Of a DNA stretch of 64,000 nt, positions 59,770 to 64,000 are shown piece after piece. A program made the translations under genes and the position numbers. The stretch is from CAWDXG01 sp963822115. GTDB lineage: Bacteria; Myxococcota_A; Polyangia; Polyangiales; Polyangiaceae. The stretch covers positions 62,001 to 126,000 of the forward strand of contig CAWGGM010000020.1 of the NCBI GenBank assembly GCA_963822115.1, read 5' to 3'. Every line of letters starts with the position of its first letter. Positions within the stretch are counted from its first letter, which is position 1. The notes beneath the pieces are model-generated. The model saw nothing but the letters and a program-made list of their open reading frames with translations, ran no database searches and had not been told where the DNA came from.

Positions 59770-60959
59770 CCTTCACCGAAATTGTCCTGGCCGGGTTCGC
59801 CGTGCCGCAGGTCGCGGCAACGGGCTACCTGACGCTACTCGCCGTGCTGTCGCGCCACGACAGCGTTCCGGCCGCGTTGCCGCTTCATGTCCGTTTCGAA
59901 GTCGTGGTGCCGGCGCACAACGAGGAGCGAAATATCGAAGGCACCGTCGCGAGCCTGCTTGCGGTCGACTACCCGCATGACCTGTATCGGGTCGTTGTCG
60001 TGGCCGACAACTGCTCGGACGCCACGGCGGCTCGCGCGCGTGCCGCCGGAGCCGACGTCGTCGAACGCCGGAGCCGCGACCAGCGAGGCAAGGGATACGT
60101 TCTGCGTGAGGCCTTCACGCGCATCCTCGACGAAGGGCGCGCCGAGGCCGTGGTGGTCGTAGATGCCGACACGGTGGTCTCATCGAATCTGTTGCGCGCG
60201 TTTGCGGCGCGCCTCGACGCCGGCGCGGCCGTCGTGCAGGCCGACTACGGGGTTGCGAACCCCAACGCATCGTGGCGCACGCAGCTGATGACCATTGCTC
60301 TGGCTACCGTCCACACGCTGCGTGCTCTCGCTCGGCAGCGTCTGCGAGTATCCGCCGGCCTACACGGCAACGGCATGTGCTTCAGCGTCGAGGCACTTCG
60401 CGCCGTGCCCTATGGCTCGTTCTCCATCGTCGAGGATCTGGAGTACGGAATCCGGCTGGGGGAGATGGGCTATCCGGTCCGGTTCGCGGCAGAGGCCCAG
60501 GTGTACGGCGAGATGCCTGCGCGGGAACGCGAGAGCCGTCTGCAGCGGCAGCGCTGGGAAGCCGGGCGTCGCCACATGGTCCGGCGCCATGCCTGGCGGT
60601 TGTTGCGTCGCGGCATTGTCCAGCGCGACCGTGTCGTCCTCGATCTAGCTCTGGAGCTCATCGTGCCGCCACTGGCGACGATCGTGATAGTCGAGCTCAT
60701 CGGTCTGCTGGTCGCCGGCCTGCTATGGTGGTCGACCGGCACTGTCACAACGGCGGCCTGGGTATGGGCGGGCTGCGGCGCCGGGCTGGCGGTGTACACG
60801 CTCAGGGGCTGGTGGCTCTCGAAGACGGGCCTGTCTGGACTCGTCGCCCTGGCCGCGGCTCCGGGCTACGTGGCCTGGAAGCTCCTGCTGCCGCTTCGCC
60901 ACTCGGCGGCTGGGCGTGGCGAGTGGGTGCGCACACCGAGGGAAGGGGAGACACGATGA
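59766..60959 (+). CDS. Membrane glycosyltransferase family 2 with QxxRW motif
   Basis: 397 aa. One N-terminal helix, a GT2 catalytic domain and about three C-terminal helices (LELIVPPLATIVIVELIGLL, AWVWAGCGAGLAVYTL, ALAAAPGYVAWKLLL). Motifs: VVPAHNEERNIEG, VVADNCSDAT, VVVDADTVV (DxD), SIVEDLEYGIRLGE (ED base) and QRQRWEAGR (QxxRW), the set found in processive beta-glycan synthases such as cellulose and hyaluronan synthases. It probably extends a beta-linked sugar chain or starts the lipid-linked unit. Overlaps its neighbours by 4 bp on both sides. Confidence 0.9.
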   Translation: MTFTEIVLAGFAVPQVAATGYLTLLAVLSRHDSVPAALPLHVRFEVVVPAHNEERNIEGTVASLLAVDYPHDLYRVVVVADNCSDATAARARAAGADVVERRSRDQRGKGYVLREAFTRILDEGRAEAVVVVDADTVVSSNLLRAFAARLDAGAAVVQADYGVANPNASWRTQLMTIALATVHTLRALARQRLRVSAGLHGNGMCFSVEALRAVPYGSFSIVEDLEYGIRLGEMGYPVRFAAEAQVYGEMPARERESRLQRQRWEAGRRHMVRRHAWRLLRRGIVQRDRVVLDLALELIVPPLATIVIVELIGLLVAGLLWWSTGTVTTAAWVWAGCGAGLAVYTLRGWWLSKTGLSGLVALAAAPGYVAWKLLLPLRHSAAGRGEWVRTPREGETR

Positions 60960-62686
60960 CGCGGAAGGGGGCTCTGTCTCTAGGGCTGGGCGTCTCCCTC
61001 ACGCTCCTGGGAGGTGCGTTCTTCGTCCTGCTGTCACGCTGCGGCGGATCCCAGGTCGTGTCACCAAAGGCAGCAGAGCGTCCGGCCCCGGTCCCCGCCG
61101 TCTCGGCGATCGTGCCAGGGACCGTTTCGAAGGTGGGCAGTGTGCCGGTGGCGGTCGAAATCAAGTGCGACGCGGTCACGCATCGCATCAGTCCGCTTGT
61201 CTACGGGATTGCCGAGCAGCCGATGCACCACGATGCCTACCAGTGGCGGCTCGGCGCGACTGCACGCCGCTGGGGCGGCAATCACACCAGCCGCTACAAC
61301 TGGAAGCTCGGCAACGCCTGGAACACCGCCAAGGACTGGTTCTTCAAGAACGTCGACTTCGACGATCGCGATGGCCCCGCGTACGCGCGCTTCATCGACG
61401 AGGATCTCGCGCACGGCATGGCCACCGCGCTGACGATCCCGATCCTCGGCTGGGCCGCGAAGGATACCCGTTCGTACAGTTTCCCGGTGTCGGTCTACGG
61501 TCCACAGCAGGCGACCGAGTCTGGGCATCCCGACATCGGCAATGGTGTCGCTCCGGACGGCAACCCCCTGATTCCCGGTCCGCCCGAGCGCACCAGCGTG
61601 CCGATGACGCCGGCGAGCATCGGAGACTGGGTGCGGACCATGCGCAAGGCAGACCAGGCGCGTGGTCGCCGCGGGGTGCAGATGTACATCCTCGGCAACG
61701 AACCGATGCTCTGGAGCGAAACGCACCGGGATGTGCATCCGGAGCCGGTCTCTTACGATGAGCTCCTGCAACGAACCATCGCCTACGGGAGCGCCGTGCG
61801 TGCGGCGGACCCGGATGCGGTGATCGCCGCCCCGGCGCTGTGGGGATGGCCGGCGTACTTCGGGTCGGGTGTGGACCACGCCGCGGCGCCGTTCCACCCG
61901 GATCGCGATCGACACGGCGGCGAGCCGTTCCTTCCGTGGTGGCTCGAAAAGATCGCCGCTCACGAGAAGAGCACGGGCGTGCGCCTGCTCGACGTGGTCG
62001 ACGTGCACTTCTACCCACAGGGCGCGGGCATGGGGCTCGGCAAGTCGGGCGAGACGGACCCCGACACCGCGGCTCGCCGTATCCGGTCGGTCCGTGCGCT
62101 GTGGGATCCGACCTACCGGGACGAGTCGTGGATCGGAAAGCCGGTCGAGCTCATCCCGCGCCTGAAGAAGTGGATCGCCGAGAAGCATCCGGGCCTGGGG
62201 ATCTCCATCGGCGAGTACAACTTTGGCGCAGAGACCGACATGAGCGGGGGTCTTGCCGTAGCCGAAGCGCTGGGTCGGTTCGGTCAGCAGGGGATCCGAT
62301 CTGCGTTCTACTGGGATTTCCCGGCGAAGAACTCGCCAGCGTACTACGCGTTCCTCGCGTACCGGGACTTCGATGGCAAGGGTGGGCGCTTCCTCGACAA
62401 CTCCGTGGCGGTGACTTCCGACGACCGGCGTCTGTCGGTGTTCGCGTCGCGGAGCGCCAGTCGCGACCACATGGTCCTGGTGCTGCTCGACCTCGACCCG
62501 GCAACGAAGATTGCCGCGAACCTGGATACGAACAGCTGCGGACGGATCGCAAAGCAGCGTCGCTTCGTCTACCGGGGCGGACCGCTCGGCTTCGCGCCGG
62601 ACGAGGCACACACCGGAGCTCGGACGCTCCTCTTGCCAGCGTACTCGATGACCGTTGTCGATCTGTATCTTTCACCGCGGAAGTGA
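60956..62686 (+). CDS. GH44-family glycoside hydrolase, membrane-anchored, catalytic residues intact
   Basis: 576 aa starting in an ATGA overlap with the GT2 stop, with GGAAGGGGAG upstream. An N-terminal membrane anchor or signal (about 6-26, ending SRCGG) is followed by a Pro/Ala linker. The GH44 core includes SPLVYGIAEQP, RRWGGNHTSRYNWKLGN, ILGNEPMLWSETHRDVHP (acid/base Glu249) and ISIGEYNFGAETDMSG (nucleophile Glu420), then a beta domain. Both catalytic Glu are present, unlike the paralogue at 51793. By analogy with BcsZ in cellulose systems it may trim or release the nascent polymer. A PilZ gene follows after 12 nt. Confidence 0.9.
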   Translation: MTRKGALSLGLGVSLTLLGGAFFVLLSRCGGSQVVSPKAAERPAPVPAVSAIVPGTVSKVGSVPVAVEIKCDAVTHRISPLVYGIAEQPMHHDAYQWRLGATARRWGGNHTSRYNWKLGNAWNTAKDWFFKNVDFDDRDGPAYARFIDEDLAHGMATALTIPILGWAAKDTRSYSFPVSVYGPQQATESGHPDIGNGVAPDGNPLIPGPPERTSVPMTPASIGDWVRTMRKADQARGRRGVQMYILGNEPMLWSETHRDVHPEPVSYDELLQRTIAYGSAVRAADPDAVIAAPALWGWPAYFGSGVDHAAAPFHPDRDRHGGEPFLPWWLEKIAAHEKSTGVRLLDVVDVHFYPQGAGMGLGKSGETDPDTAARRIRSVRALWDPTYRDESWIGKPVELIPRLKKWIAEKHPGLGISIGEYNFGAETDMSGGLAVAEALGRFGQQGIRSAFYWDFPAKNSPAYYAFLAYRDFDGKGGRFLDNSVAVTSDDRRLSVFASRSASRDHMVLVLLDLDPATKIAANLDTNSCGRIAKQRRFVYRGGPLGFAPDEAHTGARTLLLPAYSMTVVDLYLSPRK

Positions 62687-62698
62687 AGGAGGGGGGAC

Positions 62699-63043
62699 AT
62701 GCAAGTAGACCGAAGACATTACCCCAGGCTCAACGCCCACGTGTTCTGGCGCTCTCCGGGGCTCCGCGGGCCCCGCCGCCAGGTCAAGGACGTGAGTCTC
62801 GGCGGGATGCGGATGTACAGCGACGAGTCCATCCCCGTCGGCACGCGACTCGAGCTCGAGCTGCTGATGCCGGAAGACAGACCGGGAACCGCACCGATCG
62901 AGCTGCTCGCGCGAGTGGTCTGGGTCGACTTCCTGCCGGGGAGCGAGCCGGCGCGCTGCGACGTGGCGGTCGAGTTCCTCGACGTGCCGGAGTCGGCCCG
63001 CGAACGGCTCGTGGCGGTTCTAGACGAGGCAGGTGCGCAATGA
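62699..63043 (+). CDS. PilZ domain protein of the exopolysaccharide operon
   Basis: 114 aa with a very strong AAGGAGGGGGG site before ATG 62699. It is a single canonical PilZ domain: RRHYPRL (RxxxR motif) and DVSLGGMRM (DxSxxG motif), both well conserved, so c-di-GMP binding is likely. Twelve nucleotides separate it from the GH44 gene, mirroring the PilZ/GH44 pair at 51793-53763 in the other order. It may couple c-di-GMP to polymer synthesis. Confidence 0.92.
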   Translation: MQVDRRHYPRLNAHVFWRSPGLRGPRRQVKDVSLGGMRMYSDESIPVGTRLELELLMPEDRPGTAPIELLARVVWVDFLPGSEPARCDVAVEFLDVPESARERLVAVLDEAGAQ

Positions 63044-63060
63044 CCGAAGCAATGCCGGCA

Positions 63061-63231
63061 TCAAAGCCGCGGATAGAGGACCAGAAGCGCCACAAGGTAC
63101 GCCAGGTCGAACAACAGCATCGAGACGATGACCTTCTTCAGACCTCGCCTCGGGCGGCGGTCGCGCGCGGCCCAGATCGGGATCGCCACGTTCGCGAACA
63201 GGATGGACACCAGGAGCAGCGTGCGCAGCAT
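63061..63231 (-). CDS. Small two-helix membrane protein
   Basis: 56 aa from ATG 63231 on the minus strand. It has two clear membrane helices (LLLVSILFANVAIPIWAA and VIVSMLLFDLAYLVALLVLY) separated by a basic loop RDRRPRRGLKK, and ends YPRL. The hydrophobic-loop-hydrophobic pattern with positive inside loop supports a real gene over an antisense artefact. It lies within a longer minus ORF whose upstream part is not convincing. It sits between the PilZ and GT4 genes, in the opposite direction. Function unknown. Confidence 0.6.
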   Translation of the reverse strand: MLRTLLLVSILFANVAIPIWAARDRRPRRGLKKVIVSMLLFDLAYLVALLVLYPRL

Positions 63232-63297
63232 GATCGATTCCAGCCAACAACGTATGTCGCCCGAGGGCCCGAGGCGACCCGTGCCCTGCACGATCGC

Positions 63298-64000
63298 CTG
63301 CGGATCCTGTTCGTCACGCCGTTCCCGCCCAGCCCGCCGGTTTTCGGGGGCCAGAGGCGCATGCACGGGCTCATCGGCGGTCTTTCGACCGATCACGAGG
63401 TATCGGTGCTGTCGCTGGTACCGCCCGGGGTGGACGTAGAAGAGACGCGGCGCGCGATGGACGACTACGCCGAAAACGTCGTCACCATCGAGAGCTCCGC
63501 CTCGAAGGGGGCGGCCAAACGGCTGCTCCAGCTCCGCTCGCTCCTGTCGCCCTGGAGCTACGAGTGGCTCGTCCATCGCAGGCGTGCCCTGGGCCGCGAG
63601 CTCGAACGGATGCTGGAGGAGAACCGCTACGACGTCGTCCAGTTCGAGCTGACGCACATGGCGCCGTACGGCACGAACCTCAGGCAACGTCGGGGTGCCG
63701 TGTTCGTGTTGGACGAGCACAACATCGAGTACGACATCGTGCGGCAGACCGCTCTGGCCGACGTGGGCGCCGTGCGGCGCGCCTACAGCGCGGTGGACTG
63801 GCGCAAGGTGCAGAGGGAGGAGCGCCGTGCATGGGCGCGTCTCGACGGCTGCGCGCTCACCTCCGAACGCGACCGGGATCGGCTCCTCGCCGAATCTCCG
63901 GACACGCGCACCGTCGTCGTACCGAACGGAGTCGATCTCGACTACTTCCAGCCCCGCCCGGAGGCGGCGCCACGCGATCCCTCGATGGTGCTCTTCTTCG
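63298..64000 (+). CDS. Glycosyltransferase family 4, truncated by window edge
   Basis: The visible 234 residues begin a GT-B fold: LRILFVTPFPPSPPVFGGQR (nucleotide-binding Gly loop), LSTDHEVSVLSLV, YDVVQFELTHMAPYG, and VVVPNGVDLDYFQP at the start of the C-terminal lobe. It should transfer a sugar from a nucleotide donor to a lipid-linked acceptor, in the cytoplasm. The start is unclear: no ATG, GTG or TTG in frame lies between 63232 and 63300. The only upstream ATG (63040, overlapping the PilZ stop) would add an atypical 86-residue charged extension antisense to the small membrane gene. The stop is beyond 64000. Confidence 0.85.
   Translation, partial: MRILFVTPFPPSPPVFGGQRRMHGLIGGLSTDHEVSVLSLVPPGVDVEETRRAMDDYAENVVTIESSASKGAAKRLLQLRSLLSPWSYEWLVHRRRALGRELERMLEENRYDVVQFELTHMAPYGTNLRQRRGAVFVLDEHNIEYDIVRQTALADVGAVRRAYSAVDWRKVQREERRAWARLDGCALTSERDRDRLLAESPDTRTVVVPNGVDLDYFQPRPEAAPRDPSMVLFF

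Overview
The window is high-GC DNA from a bacterium that reads as a member of the Myxococcota, most likely Polyangiales-like. The reasons are the very large set of Gly/Ser/Ala-linker lipoproteins, Cys-rich MopE-like repeat proteins, a MYXO-CTERM-like tail on a multiheme cytochrome, sigma-54 enhancer-binding regulation, PilZ proteins beside an exopolysaccharide cluster, and near-random GC-rich third positions that leave long spurious ORFs opposite real genes. No rRNA, tRNA, CRISPR array, insertion sequence or phage gene was recognised.

Region 1 to about 20 kb is dominated by secreted lipoproteins: two tandem Cys-rich paralogues (the first cut by the left edge), an FG-GAP/VCBS propeller, a fibro-slime protein and others. 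Mixed in are a hybrid sensor kinase, DUF1993 and DUF3079 proteins, a deaminase-only RibD-like protein, a GCS2-CBS fusion ligase, a pentaheme cytochrome and a SnoaL-like protein. Three extracytoplasmic genes here (10275-11322, 16386-18429, 19001-19715) are each split by a reading-frame shift of the same class (net +1).

Region 20 to 50 kb continues with a zinc-ribbon membrane protein, a molybdopterin oxidoreductase, more lipoproteins (a single-heme TolB-like protein and a Cys-rich/YWT-propeller protein), an ECF sigma-factor operon, a Spy/CpxP-like protein with a Met-rich tail, a di-cytochrome c/rhodanese lipoprotein, 6-phosphofructokinase, an acyltransferase/DUF6206-like/aminotransferase operon and an alkylglycerol-monooxygenase-like membrane hydroxylase.

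Region 50 to 64 kb is the most coherent part. On the minus strand a PilZ protein, a GH44-family glycosidase and a sigma-54 enhancer-binding protein form an apparent operon behind a near-consensus -24/-12 promoter (53794-53809). On the plus strand an exopolysaccharide operon (Wzz/GumC-like, acyltransferase 3, Wzy-like, GT2 with QxxRW, GH44, PilZ) begins directly behind a second -24/-12 promoter (55506-55521). A GT4 glycosyltransferase, cut by the right edge, follows. The GH44-PilZ pair therefore occurs twice. The copy in the exopolysaccharide operon keeps both catalytic glutamates. The copy next to the regulator has lost both (Q217 and A384), and that regulator's receiver domain has also lost its phosphoacceptor Asp. 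I read this as a candidate sigma-54/c-di-GMP-linked surface-polysaccharide system in which a non-catalytic glycosidase paralogue may act as a glycan-binding or sensing protein. That is inference from sequence alone.

Several genes start 6-9 nt after a TANNNT hexamer (TAGGCT, TACGCT, TATGTT and similar), which suggests frequent leaderless transcription; this helped choose some starts.
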